In this document: positions 1 to 7,436 of the stretch, piece after piece
Position numbering within the stretch: the stretch's first letter is position 1
Layout: each line of letters opens with the position of its first letter
Origin: an uncultured bacterium
GTDB taxonomy: Bacteria; Verrucomicrobiota; Kiritimatiellia; RFP12; UBA1067
Assembly: GCA_902779075.1 (NCBI GenBank)
Contig: CACZAK010000211.1
Location: 1-7,732, forward strand
DNA length: 7,732 nucleotides
Reading direction: 5' to 3'
Translations under genes and position numbers: made by a program
The notes under the pieces: model-generated
The model's database searches: none
What the model was told of the DNA's origin: nothing
What the model saw: only the letters and a program-made list of their open reading frames with translations

Positions 1-2
1 CC

Positions 3-263
3 AAAGAGGACCGCGTCCTTTACATCACGGTCGTGCGCACGACGGACGGGCGCAAGAAGAAGATCAAGGAGACGGGGTTCAGGCCGTTCGTGTGGAACTT
101 CATGAGCGTGGGCGACCGGTTCCGCTACCATCCGCAGTTCGATTTCCCGTACGAGCTCTACGACAAGCCCAAGGCGGGGAAACTTCGCTGCGTCGTCTGC
201 TCGAAGGAGAATCCGCTGGAGGCCGACCGCTGCAGCCGATGCCATGCGCCGCTGCTGAAGTAG
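3..263 (+). CDS. C-terminal part of a zinc-ribbon protein (5' end outside window)
   Basis: The frame is open from the first complete codon at base 3 to the TAG at 261-263, giving 86 residues with no stop. The gene therefore probably begins upstream of the window, and the GTG at 33 is not a convincing start because the open frame precedes it. The last third holds two CxxC pairs (CVVC and CSRC) separated by ten residues, the layout of a small zinc ribbon, followed by a short APLLK tail. The preceding part is basic (KKKIK) and then aromatic and proline-rich (RFRYHPQFDFPYELYDK). Zinc ribbons of this sort bind structural zinc and often mediate protein or nucleic-acid contacts. I do not recognise the whole protein and assign no function. 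No hairpin plus T-tract terminator follows, but the next gene has its own promoter-like sequence. Confidence 0.7.
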   Translation, partial: KEDRVLYITVVRTTDGRKKKIKETGFRPFVWNFMSVGDRFRYHPQFDFPYELYDKPKAGKLRCVVCSKENPLEADRCSRCHAPLLK

Positions 264-272
264 TGGGCAGTC

Positions 273-301
273 TTGCTTTCAGGTCAAAATCGTGATATAA
301 T
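273..301 (+). promoter_or_regulatory. Putative sigma70-type promoter of the ATPase operon
   Basis: A perfect TATAAT lies at 296-301. TTGCTT at 273-278 is a weak -35 (the TTG matches) with the optimal 17-base spacer. The initiation site would be near 307-309, about 80 bases before the ATG at 390. The first direct-repeat copy (core 284-294) fills the spacer between the two hexamers, so a protein bound there would block or modulate the polymerase. This is read from the sequence only and initiation is not demonstrated. Confidence 0.5.
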
Positions 302-360
302 GTGTTCTGCTTCGGGTCAAAATGGTGTAAAAACATCATCATGCTCGTCTCAAAATCGTG
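274..360 (+). repeat. Three phased direct repeats, core TCAAAATSGTG
   Basis: Cores lie at 284-294 (TCAAAATCGTG), 317-327 (TCAAAATGGTG) and 350-360 (TCAAAATCGTG), with starts exactly 33 bases apart. Each is preceded by TGCT at 274, 308 and 342, which are exactly 34 bases apart, so the full unit is TGCT, then 4-6 variable bases, then the core. Thirty-three bases is close to three helical turns, so bound proteins would lie on roughly the same DNA face. Copy 1 overlaps the promoter spacer; copies 2 and 3 lie in the presumed 5' leader. The best guess is an operator array, possibly for autoregulation of the downstream operon. No binding protein is identified. Confidence 0.75.
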
Positions 361-389
361 CAGTTCTCTGAAAATCTACGATCAAGGCC

Positions 390-1766
390 ATGAAAAGAAA
401 GATTTATGAAAGACTTCTCGAGTGGAAGCGGCGGGATGCGCGAAAAGTCGCGCTTCTCATTGACGGCGCACGCCGTGTCGGGAAGAGCTGGATTGCGGAA
501 GAATTCGGCAAGAACGAATATGAGAGCCACCTGCTGATCGACTTCCGGCTCGCGGGCGACGAGGTCAAGGAGATGTTCAGGACGCAGCTTGACCGTCTTG
601 ACGACTTCTTCTTCAACCTCTCCGCCTACTACAACGTGCGTCTCGTGAAGGGGCGCAGCCTGATCATCTTCGACGAGATCCAGTTCTTTCCGCGGGCGCG
701 TGAGGCGATCAAGTGGCTCGTCAAGGATGGGCGGTTCGACTATCTGGAGACAGGCAGTCTCGTGTCCATCGACGAGAACGTGAAGGACATTCAAGTCCCA
801 AGCGAGGAACGGCGGATCGGCCTCGGTCCGATGGACTGGGAGGAGTTCCTCTGGGCGACGGGAAACGAGCTTCTGCTGGAAGCCCTCCGCAGGGCGCACG
901 AGAAGGGCGAGGCGCCGCCGAACGCGATTCACCGGCGCGCGATGGAGCTTGTTCGGCAGTATATGGTCGTCGGCGGGATGCCCCAGGCCGTCGGCGTGTT
1001 TGTGGCGGAACGCGACCTTGCTGCGGTCGATCGCCAGAAGCGCGACATCCTCGACCTCTATCGCAACGACATCGCAAAGCACGCCGGTCGCATGGCTAGG
1101 AAAGTCCGGGCGATATTCGACGGCATACCGTCGCAGCTGAACAGGCATGATCGCGTGTATCGGCTTTCGAGCCTTGGCGCGGACGCGCGCTTCAGATCGT
1201 ACGAGGATGCGTTCCTCTGGCTGGACGACGCAAGGGTCGTCAACACGGCCTACAACGCCACGGAGCCTACCATCGGTCTGAAGGCGTCGAGCGAACGAAG
1301 CACGTTCAAGCTCTACATGGGGGATTCGGGACTTCTGACCAGCCTTTCCTTTGACGAAGACGACGCCTTGCGGGCCGACATCCAGCGACGTGTACTCTAT
1401 GGAAACCTTGAGGCGAATCTTGGATCGCTGATGGAGAACCTCGTGGCCCAGATGATCGTTGCGAGCGGACGCAAGCTGTACTTCTACGCGAGAAGCGACA
1501 ACGAGAATGCCGCCGAACGGATGGAGATCGACTTTCTGGTCACCGGGAGCGTCGTCGGAGGCAGGCACAACGTATCCGCCATAGAGGTAAAGAAGACGAA
1601 GCGCATCACGACGTCGAGCCTTGACAAGTTCAGGAAGAAGTTTAGCGACAGGCTGTCGAGGTCGTACATCGTACACACGGGCGCGTATTCGGATGAGGGC
1701 GGCGTGTTGCGGCTCCCCGTTTACATGCTGCCGTTTGAGCTGGAGCACGCGGAGGGCGGCAAATGA
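390..1766 (+). CDS. AAA_14 / DUF4143-family ATP-binding protein
   Basis: This 458-residue cytoplasmic protein has the layout of the AAA_14-DUF4143 ATPases. The Walker A motif GARRVGKS is at residues 26-33 and Walker B LIIFDEIQ at 91-98. A sensor-like ETGSLVS is at 120-126. The family signatures PMDWEEFL (147-154) and GGMPQAV (195-201) follow. The DUF4143-like C-terminal half includes LYMGDSGLL (308-316), then MENLVAQ (348-354). A PD-(D/E)xK-like end follows: EIDFL (379-383) and IEVKK (398-402), giving D381, E399 and K401 as possible nuclease-type residues. Length and motifs look intact for the family, whose cellular role is poorly defined. The ATG at 390 follows only a close, weak AAGG (384-387), but the conserved N-terminus supports it. 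The stop overlaps the next start. The gene is downstream of a promoter with three phased repeats that this or another DNA-binding protein might occupy (inference). Confidence 0.93.
   Translation: MKRKIYERLLEWKRRDARKVALLIDGARRVGKSWIAEEFGKNEYESHLLIDFRLAGDEVKEMFRTQLDRLDDFFFNLSAYYNVRLVKGRSLIIFDEIQFFPRAREAIKWLVKDGRFDYLETGSLVSIDENVKDIQVPSEERRIGLGPMDWEEFLWATGNELLLEALRRAHEKGEAPPNAIHRRAMELVRQYMVVGGMPQAVGVFVAERDLAAVDRQKRDILDLYRNDIAKHAGRMARKVRAIFDGIPSQLNRHDRVYRLSSLGADARFRSYEDAFLWLDDARVVNTAYNATEPTIGLKASSERSTFKLYMGDSGLLTSLSFDEDDALRADIQRRVLYGNLEANLGSLMENLVAQMIVASGRKLYFYARSDNENAAERMEIDFLVTGSVVGGRHNVSAIEVKKTKRITTSSLDKFRKKFSDRLSRSYIVHTGAYSDEGGVLRLPVYMLPFELEHAEGGK
1751..1755 (+). promoter_or_regulatory. Ribosome binding site of the membrane-protein gene
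   Basis: GGAGG ends seven bases before the ATG at 1763, inside the last codons of the ATPase gene. With the ATGA overlap (1763-1766) it fixes the start and indicates translational coupling. Confidence 0.75.
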
Positions 1767-2350
1767 AACCTAGTGAAAACGGAACCTATCGCTGGCGTTA
1801 CTCGGTGAACCTCTACAAGAACCCGGGGCTGCTCTGGCTGTTCTACAAGGTGTTTGGCGGAATATTCGCCGGATGCCTGCTATTCGGGCTGTTCCTTTCC
1901 GATTTCAAGGTCAGCCTTGCGGGCGCGATGTGGACGTCGGTCGGCTTCGCCGTCATGATCGCGATCGTCACGCTCAGTTACTATGTCTACGCGCTCATCC
2001 AGGGCGGGCGCTACACGTGGGACTTCGAGATGGACGAGAAGGGCGTGAACGCCGTTCAGGCGCCGAACGAGGCGAAGCGGAACAAGGTGCTCGGACTGTT
2101 GGTCACGGTGATGGGCATCGTGACGGGCAACGCCTCGCAGATGGGGGTTGGCGCAACGGTAGCCGCCCGCGACGGGATGTACTCCGAATTCGCCTCCGTT
2201 GGCACTGTCAAGGTTGACAGAAGGCACAACACTATACACATCCGCAACGGACTCTTCCACAACCAGATTTTCGCCGGAGACGAAGACTTCGACTTTGTAC
2301 TCGACTACATCACCTCGCACTGCCCGAAGCTCAAAAAGAAAGGAACCTAA
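1763..2350 (+). CDS. Membrane protein with two N-terminal transmembrane helices and a soluble C-terminal domain
   Basis: The 195-residue product has an aromatic N-terminal stretch (YRWRYSVNLYKNPG, residues 9-22), then two hydrophobic segments at about 22-45 and 55-79 joined by a short loop. A soluble domain of about 115 residues follows, with alternating strands (YTWDFEMDEKGVNAV, VGTVKVDRRHNTIHIR) and a final helix near 175-186. The strand pattern and closing helix resemble a bacterial PH-like or YcxB-like fold behind two helices; that is an impression from pattern, not a family match. A moderately hydrophobic stretch at 108-121 might touch the membrane. The start is supported by GGAGG at good spacing and by the ATGA overlap with the ATPase gene. 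Its stop lies one base before the giant gene's ATG, so it is the middle gene of a tight operon. From memory, similar YRW...LYKNP membrane proteins in other gut bacteria can carry a zinc ribbon, which this one lacks. Function unknown. Confidence 0.85.
   Translation: MKPSENGTYRWRYSVNLYKNPGLLWLFYKVFGGIFAGCLLFGLFLSDFKVSLAGAMWTSVGFAVMIAIVTLSYYVYALIQGGRYTWDFEMDEKGVNAVQAPNEAKRNKVLGLLVTVMGIVTGNASQMGVGATVAARDGMYSEFASVGTVKVDRRHNTIHIRNGLFHNQIFAGDEDFDFVLDYITSHCPKLKKKGT
2339..2344 (+). promoter_or_regulatory. Ribosome binding site fixing the start of the giant gene
   Basis: AAAGGA, at the end of the membrane-protein gene, lies seven bases before the ATG at 2352. This and the signal peptide directly after that ATG decide the start against the in-frame TTG at 2199. 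Confidence 0.7.
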
Positions 2351-2351
2351 G

Positions 2352-2432
2352 ATGAAAAGCCGCATCAAATTCAAAATTCTCCCAACAACCGTGTTCGCGG
2401 CGCTGGCGTTCTCCGCCGCTGCGGTAACGGCC
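2352..2432 (+). other. Sec signal peptide of the giant protein
   Basis: Residues 1-27 have a basic n-region (K2, R4, K6, K8), a hydrophobic core (about 9-24) and small residues at -3 and -1 (V25, A27) before TDEM. This predicts export from the cytoplasm. No lipobox cysteine is present near the site, so it is unlikely to be a lipoprotein. Confidence 0.85.
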
Positions 2433-5400
2433 ACGGACGAGATGTTGGGCTTCGCGCGCAACGGCAAGACGCTGACGGGCAATTTCCCGAGCACGGGCAT
2501 CACTATTGAGGCCGGCGCGACGGTGACGTTCGCCGGCGTGTATGCGGCGTACGCCTCCGACGGGAAGTTGGGCGCGGTCGAGTGTCTGGGCGACGCCACG
2601 ATCATCCTTGCGCCGAACACGAGGAACGTCGCCTCGAACTACATGACGTGCGCCTCGGCCATCTTCGTTCCCGCTGGGCACACGCTCACAATCAAGGGCG
2701 AGGGGTCTCTCGAGGCCGTTTCGGTGAAGGACTACTGCAGCGGCATTGGCGCGTGTTCGAAGTGGCTGGGCATGGACGGCAAAAAGGGCGCGTGCGGCAA
2801 CATCGTCATCGCGGGCGGAAAGGTCACGGCCATCGCGGGCGGTGCATGCGCGGCGGCAATCGGCGCAGCACAGTACAAGGGGAAATGCGGCAACATCACG
2901 ATCTGCGGCAATGCCGACGTGACGGCGGAAAGCACATTCGGCGCGGCGGCGATAGGCGCGGCAGGCTGTGGCGGACCTTGCGGCGACATCACGATAAAGG
3001 ACAATGCGAGCGTCAAGGCCGTTGCAGGCGGCAAGAAAGGCGACTACGACGCAAACGGCGCGGGAATCGGCGCCGGCAACGACTCGCCGTGCGGGAATAT
3101 CGTCATCGCCACGACGGGGCGGGTGGAGGCGACCGGCGCGCCAGGAACCTGGGGTGGCGCGGGTATCGGCGCCGGCGGCTTCTCAAGCGATACCCACGAT
3201 ACTGCAATTTGCGGCGACATCACGATTTCAAGCGGAACGATTATCGCCAAAGGAAATGGTGATTGCGTCGACCGTGACCATGGCAACGGCATAGGTTGCA
3301 CTCAGGTCAGCGCGTGCGGCGTCATCAGGATTACTGGCGGAAACATAACAGCCTTGGGTGGACCCAACGCCGCAGGCATCGGCGCGAACGGAACGAACAG
3401 CGCGATCTTCATCGAGGGCGGAACGATCAAGGCGGTTGCAGGGGGGCTTACGGGGGTCCGGTCGGCTGCGGCGATCGGTCCCAGCGGCACAGATTCCCAT
3501 TGTGGCGACATCACCATCACGGGCGGCAGCTGCGACTTGGAAGGCGGCCCGGATTGTCCTGGCATCGGTATAGCGAGGCGGGGCAGCTCGTGCGGCCGCA
3601 TCACGATCGGCGAGGGCGTAAAGCTCTTGAAAATCAAAAGGGGCGAGCGCGCGACGGACTACATCGCCGCCGTGACAAAGGACAGGGAACAAGGCATCGT
3701 CACGATTGCGCCGTCGCTTTCGCAGACGTACAGCGAAGACAAGTCCACGCTGATTATCGGCCACGATGCAACTACTTCCTCCGCATCCTCGCCGGCCTCT
3801 GCCAGTGAAAATCTTCTGTGCCACATCACCTTCGACGACCAGGCGAATCCTCTCAAGGCCACGGTCGGCGCGAATGCCATAGTCCGCACCGACAGGGATA
3901 CTGTTGTTTCAGGACTTGGCAACACAAAATGGGAGAGTCCTTCCGGCGATGGCGCACTTAACATCCCCAACCGCACTCACATCGCAGTACCCGTGCCGCC
4001 TTCGCTCGCCAAGCAGCCGGGCCTTCCGTATTGTATCGAGATGAAGGTGCGTTTCCCGGAGCCGCAGCCGCAATGGTGCTGTCTGATGAACATGCCAGCT
4101 GAAAACAACATTGACGCAATGGCTTTCTTGACGGTTGAAGCAGACAAGCGGGTTGTTCTTAATGTGTCGGGGCGCATTGAGGGGGCGGAAAAGTTCAGTC
4201 TCGGCGCGTGGAATACCTTCCGTTTTCAGTTCGGGGAGAAGACGACGCGCGTCTTCTTAGACGGCAGGGAGGTCTTCAAGCAGGATTTCACTTTGGCCGG
4301 AAGCAGGGCCGATTGTTCAAAGGCAGGCGGATATTTCCTTTTTGCCGCCGATGAAAATGGTGAAGACGATCAAATGTCCATCGCCGACCTGAAAATATAC
4401 GCCGGCATAGCCGAGCCTCGCGGCGAATTCGGCGTAGGGAAGAAAGATGTGCCGTCGAGCACCTCACCATCTTCATCGGTCGCAACGTCCACTGCGAACA
4501 CTCCGGCGTCCCCAGCGGGCGGCAATAACGGTCAGGCCGGCGGCGCGACAAGCACAAACGGCGATGACAAGCCGTTGCTCGGCTCCGGTTCGAAGCCGAG
4601 CACTGAAGTCCAGCAGACTCTCGACACGTTCTCGGCGGACGACGGGCTTTCCGCCGCCGAGAAGATCCCCGCGCTCAAGGCGTACATTGAAACGCATCTC
4701 GACGAGCCGGGCATCGAAAAGTTGATCGACCTCCTTGAAAAACTCGCCAAGGATGCGAATGACGAGGAAACGCTCAAGTGGGTGGAGGAAATCAGGAAGA
4801 AACTCGCCGACAAAAAAGCGGGCGGCGACAAACTGGGTAACACTCCGGAACCGGGGAACCCTGCCGGCAACCAGCCTGGCGGGGTTGCGGACGACCCTTC
4901 TGGCGCGGTGGCGGGCGTCCCGCCTGCAAATACACCGGCGGGTGAACCGCCCGCCGCGGCCAATCCGCCCGCCGACGATCATGACCCGCCTGCCACGACC
5001 AATCCGCCCGCCGCGACCAATCCCGCAGGCGGCGAGGACGGCGGTAAAAAGACCGGCGGTTCTAGTGGCGGCACTGGCGACGAGCCTCAGCCAGGCAGCG
5101 GAAAGAAGCCCGGGGATGATCCTGAAGGGTACATGCCGCCTGAGAAAGGGGAAGATATGCCTTTGAGCGGGTTTATCAAAGAACCATGGGATGAAACATA
5201 TAAAATATTGGACACATCGAAGATCGAGGAACCAGAGCAAGAGCGGCCAAAAGGGATGATACATGTCGGGTGCTGGAGGCTGTGCGAGAAAAGAATCATA
5301 TACGATGTCCTTGAGCCAATAAAACAGTTTGATGTAATGAAGCCGAAGAATTTCACGGCATCACCCTGTTCGTTAAGCAGTTCGCAACGCGCGAATGCTG

Positions 5401-7436
5401 GATACACGTTGAATGAAAGAGGGTATCATGATAAAGACCTCTACGAAGACCTGAAAGGACGGGTTGAATGGAGCGGGCCGCCGCCGCAGATTGATATCTA
5501 TCTGGCTAACGAGGATACGTTGCCTCATGAAGCAACGCCTTTCCCGCGAATCATGCGAATTTATTATGCTGCGCAGGGGAATATGGTGCCATACTACGTA
5601 GGCGGCAATTTAAAGCATAGTGTGGAGATTGAAACGGGGCTTCGTTTTTCCGCCAGCAACTTGCCGCGAAATTGGAGCTTTGACAAGTTGAAGCACAGAG
5701 TGTCGAGTTGTTTGATGAATGATGGTACGGATTTATTCCGTAACGACGGTGGTGTTTTCCGACATGCCCATGATTCAAGAGAGTTAACGGGAAAGCCTAT
5801 AAAGGACTATTCGGAGTCGGGTTTTGTCTGGGTGGACTTGAAAAAGAATATCAGCGGGTTTGCGCAAGGTCAGGAGGGGGACTTGGGCGTCTTTCTATAC
5901 ACGCCCTATGTCGGCAATCTTGGTTGCTTTGTTTTCTATGTCTATGCCTACCACGATATGCGCAACGAGAAACAGGAAGAGAAGAAAACGCCGGAAGGCG
6001 GGTATTGGCATCTTGTCAGCAACAATGTGGAGCAGGTGGAGAAGAGTAATCTAGGCGACTCCAACATCGCTTACGCGAGAGCCTCCGAGACGGAACACAC
6101 GGTGAACGAGGACTATTTCAAGACTAAGATTGACCGCCGCGTCCATCCAGCGAAGACAGAGAAAGTGAAGGTTGCCCGGTTCTCGTTCACGAGCCATTGC
6201 TCGCGTCCGCCGAAAACTGGGCTTCCGGGGCAGAAGTTCTCGATGAGAGTGAAATACTCGGGCGTAAAAAACGACATTTTCGTGGAAGGTGAGGAGAACC
6301 CGTTGAACTACGAGACCTACATGAGCTTCCGGCAATACGGGCCTATGCGCAAGTTCAGCCTGGACGGCGACTGCTACGACGAATCGAGGTTGGGGGTGTC
6401 GAATCGCCAGAAAGGACTTGTGGCAGGGGTTTCCACGTGGCCGACGAAGGGACTGTGGGCGGTGCCGGAATCGAAGATGCGGCTCAACCTTCGTGACAAC
6501 ACCGTCTGGGGCGTATTCCCCGAGGGGCCGAAAGGGGCCGATCCCGGTAGATGGCTTGAAGTCAGCTTCTGGGACCGTCCGGAAGCAGGTTATGGCGTCT
6601 TTGACATAGCGAAGACCACATGGTACTACGAATGGGTGCCGCCGGGCGAGAATCCGACGGAAACACAGGAACCTCCGCCGGAGAAGCCGGAGGATCCGGA
6701 GGAGCCGCAGCAGGGCGAGGCGATGGTCAAGTTCGCGCAGAAGGACATGGGGCTTCCGGCGAACAAGGACAAGTTCGTCCTGAAGAGCGAGGACAAGAAG
6801 AAGAACAAGGTCGGCCTTGACGAGTACAGGATACCGTTCGCCGTCCTCAACATGCCGACGAACAGGGAGTACACGGTTAAGGCGGGCTTCAGGCGCATGG
6901 GCGCCGCAGGCGAAAACGGCATCTACCTCGAGGAAAACGCGATCACGAACGCGATTCCCTACAGCGTCGAGGTCGTCAAGGACAAGGAGCACGGCGACAA
7001 GGGACTTTGGGAGGCCGTGATCAAGGAGACGGGGACCTACGAGCTTCCGGCGGGGACGAGCGAGGGCATCCTCCTGAAGGTCGTCGCGGAAAGCGGCAAG
7101 AAGGGTGACAAGGACTACGTGAGCGTCTATGAGACGTTCCCGATCTACCGCATCCACCTGGGCCTCTCGTTCATACTGCAGGCGAACACGATACCCTGCT
7201 ATCTCGAAATGGCCGAGAAGAGCAAGTTCAAGCTGGACAAGCAGGACATCGCGGGAGACCCGGAGAAGGACCCGGACGACAAGTACGTCATCCGGCAGGA
7301 GGATTTCGAGGTCCCGTTGCGCGAAGGCGCGATGATGCTGCTCCTCTACGACGAGGACAGGGCGGACTTCATCCGCATCCCGGCCGTGCCCAAGGCGACG
7401 CGCGTGACGGCCACGAAGGTCGCGAACGACCGCTGA
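2352..7436 (+). CDS. Giant exported mosaic protein: Cys-Gly repeat array, LamG-like domain, Pro-rich linker, unknown C-terminal regions (frame broken at 3' end)
   Basis: The 1694 residues as read are modular. A Sec signal peptide (1-27) has basic residues, an FAALAF core and an A-x-A-like VTA cleavage site. A strand-rich region with CGxIxI repeats runs from about 82 to 430. A LamG/concanavalin-A-like domain spans about 487-685 (LLCHITFDD near its start, VFLDGREVF, IADLKIYAG at its end). A Ser/Thr-rich spacer, a charged helical segment (about 752-828) and a Pro/Gly/Asn-rich linker (829-936) follow. Then comes an unrecognised Tyr/Trp-rich region (937-1429), a PPPEKPEDPEEP linker (about 1430-1457) and an unrecognised Lys/Glu-rich region. 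The parts suggest a surface or secreted protein binding glycans or other ligands; no catalytic motif is visible. The start has a good ribosome binding site one gene-gap base after the preceding stop. The TGA at 7434 results from a 29-base tandem duplication, so the true C-terminus probably lies beyond the window. GC falls markedly between about 5160 and 6050. Confidence 0.88.
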   Translation: MKSRIKFKILPTTVFAALAFSAAAVTATDEMLGFARNGKTLTGNFPSTGITIEAGATVTFAGVYAAYASDGKLGAVECLGDATIILAPNTRNVASNYMTCASAIFVPAGHTLTIKGEGSLEAVSVKDYCSGIGACSKWLGMDGKKGACGNIVIAGGKVTAIAGGACAAAIGAAQYKGKCGNITICGNADVTAESTFGAAAIGAAGCGGPCGDITIKDNASVKAVAGGKKGDYDANGAGIGAGNDSPCGNIVIATTGRVEATGAPGTWGGAGIGAGGFSSDTHDTAICGDITISSGTIIAKGNGDCVDRDHGNGIGCTQVSACGVIRITGGNITALGGPNAAGIGANGTNSAIFIEGGTIKAVAGGLTGVRSAAAIGPSGTDSHCGDITITGGSCDLEGGPDCPGIGIARRGSSCGRITIGEGVKLLKIKRGERATDYIAAVTKDREQGIVTIAPSLSQTYSEDKSTLIIGHDATTSSASSPASASENLLCHITFDDQANPLKATVGANAIVRTDRDTVVSGLGNTKWESPSGDGALNIPNRTHIAVPVPPSLAKQPGLPYCIEMKVRFPEPQPQWCCLMNMPAENNIDAMAFLTVEADKRVVLNVSGRIEGAEKFSLGAWNTFRFQFGEKTTRVFLDGREVFKQDFTLAGSRADCSKAGGYFLFAADENGEDDQMSIADLKIYAGIAEPRGEFGVGKKDVPSSTSPSSSVATSTANTPASPAGGNNGQAGGATSTNGDDKPLLGSGSKPSTEVQQTLDTFSADDGLSAAEKIPALKAYIETHLDEPGIEKLIDLLEKLAKDANDEETLKWVEEIRKKLADKKAGGDKLGNTPEPGNPAGNQPGGVADDPSGAVAGVPPANTPAGEPPAAANPPADDHDPPATTNPPAATNPAGGEDGGKKTGGSSGGTGDEPQPGSGKKPGDDPEGYMPPEKGEDMPLSGFIKEPWDETYKILDTSKIEEPEQERPKGMIHVGCWRLCEKRIIYDVLEPIKQFDVMKPKNFTASPCSLSSSQRANAGYTLNERGYHDKDLYEDLKGRVEWSGPPPQIDIYLANEDTLPHEATPFPRIMRIYYAAQGNMVPYYVGGNLKHSVEIETGLRFSASNLPRNWSFDKLKHRVSSCLMNDGTDLFRNDGGVFRHAHDSRELTGKPIKDYSESGFVWVDLKKNISGFAQGQEGDLGVFLYTPYVGNLGCFVFYVYAYHDMRNEKQEEKKTPEGGYWHLVSNNVEQVEKSNLGDSNIAYARASETEHTVNEDYFKTKIDRRVHPAKTEKVKVARFSFTSHCSRPPKTGLPGQKFSMRVKYSGVKNDIFVEGEENPLNYETYMSFRQYGPMRKFSLDGDCYDESRLGVSNRQKGLVAGVSTWPTKGLWAVPESKMRLNLRDNTVWGVFPEGPKGADPGRWLEVSFWDRPEAGYGVFDIAKTTWYYEWVPPGENPTETQEPPPEKPEDPEEPQQGEAMVKFAQKDMGLPANKDKFVLKSEDKKKNKVGLDEYRIPFAVLNMPTNREYTVKAGFRRMGAAGENGIYLEENAITNAIPYSVEVVKDKEHGDKGLWEAVIKETGTYELPAGTSEGILLKVVAESGKKGDKDYVSVYETFPIYRIHLGLSFILQANTIPCYLEMAEKSKFKLDKQDIAGDPEKDPDDKYVIRQEDFEVPLREGAMMLLLYDEDRADFIRIPAVPKATRVTATKVANDR
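2793..3641 (+). repeat. Protein-level repeat array CGxIxI...G-[AS]-G-IG, probable beta-helix
   Basis: About nine rungs of 27-40 residues begin with CG(N/D/V/R)I(T/V/R)I at residues 148, 179, 210, 247, 287, 322, 384 and 414. One degenerate rung near 349 lacks the Cys (NSAIFI). Most then carry a G-G-x-V-x-A strand and an A-A/G-x-IG-A turn. A less regular rung (TLTIKGEGSLEA...SGIGAC) precedes the first. This rung-by-rung pattern is characteristic of right-handed beta-helix surface proteins with GxITIxGGxVTA repeats in gut bacteria, some annotated as carbohydrate-binding. The conserved Cys at the rung start is unusual within that style. The DNA copies have diverged, so the array is old. Confidence 0.8.
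3810..4406 (+). other. LamG-like (concanavalin A-like) domain of the giant protein
   Basis: Residues 487-685 show the typical run of a LamG/concanavalin A-like sandwich. It starts with LLCHITFDD and a short region carrying the gene's Val/Ala strands. Then come an IEMKVRFPEP strand, LTVEADKRVVLNVSG, the WNTFRFQF...TTRVFLDGREVF hairpin, and a closing MSIADLKIYAG. Such domains bind glycans or proteins outside the cell. I see no catalytic acid pair of a glycoside hydrolase, so binding is more likely than catalysis. Confidence 0.75.
4836..5160 (+). repeat. Pro/Gly/Asn-rich low-complexity linker
   Basis: Residues 829-936 are dominated by Pro, Gly, Ala, Asn and Asp, with repeated NPPA units. At DNA level AATCCGCCCGCCG occurs at 4962-4974 and 5001-5013, 39 bases (13 codons) apart, and a shortened copy follows at 5019. 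It is most likely a flexible extracellular spacer between the LamG/helical half and the C-terminal half. In-frame repeats of this kind can change length without breaking the gene. Confidence 0.8.

Noticed and set aside
33..263. Complete small gene starting at GTG 33
   Set aside because: The frame is open upstream to the window edge and no ribosome binding site precedes the GTG, so a truncated longer gene is more likely.
274..360. Three-copy repeat as a small CRISPR array
   Set aside because: The repeats are too short and variable, there are only three, and they overlap a promoter with no cas gene nearby.
369..379. TGAAAATCTAC as a possible fourth copy of the promoter repeat
   Set aside because: It matches only part of the core and starts 19 bases after copy 3, out of the 33-base phase.
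264..389. Rho-independent terminator after the zinc-ribbon gene
   Set aside because: No GC-rich hairpin followed by a T-tract is visible; the region is explained by the promoter and repeats.
339..1748. 469-codon ORF on the minus strand opposite the ATPase gene
   Set aside because: It mirrors the C/G third-position bias of the ATPase gene. Its product is low-complexity with no recognisable motifs, while the + strand carries intact Walker motifs.
2199..2351. In-frame upstream extension of the giant gene beginning at TTG 2199
   Set aside because: It would overlap the membrane-protein gene by about 150 bases. The ATG at 2352 has a ribosome binding site and is directly followed by a clear signal peptide.
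4473..5264. 263-codon minus-strand ORF rich in Arg, Gly and Ala
   Set aside because: It is the antisense shadow of the Pro/Gly-rich linker and helical segment, with an Arg-rich composition typical of such shadows.
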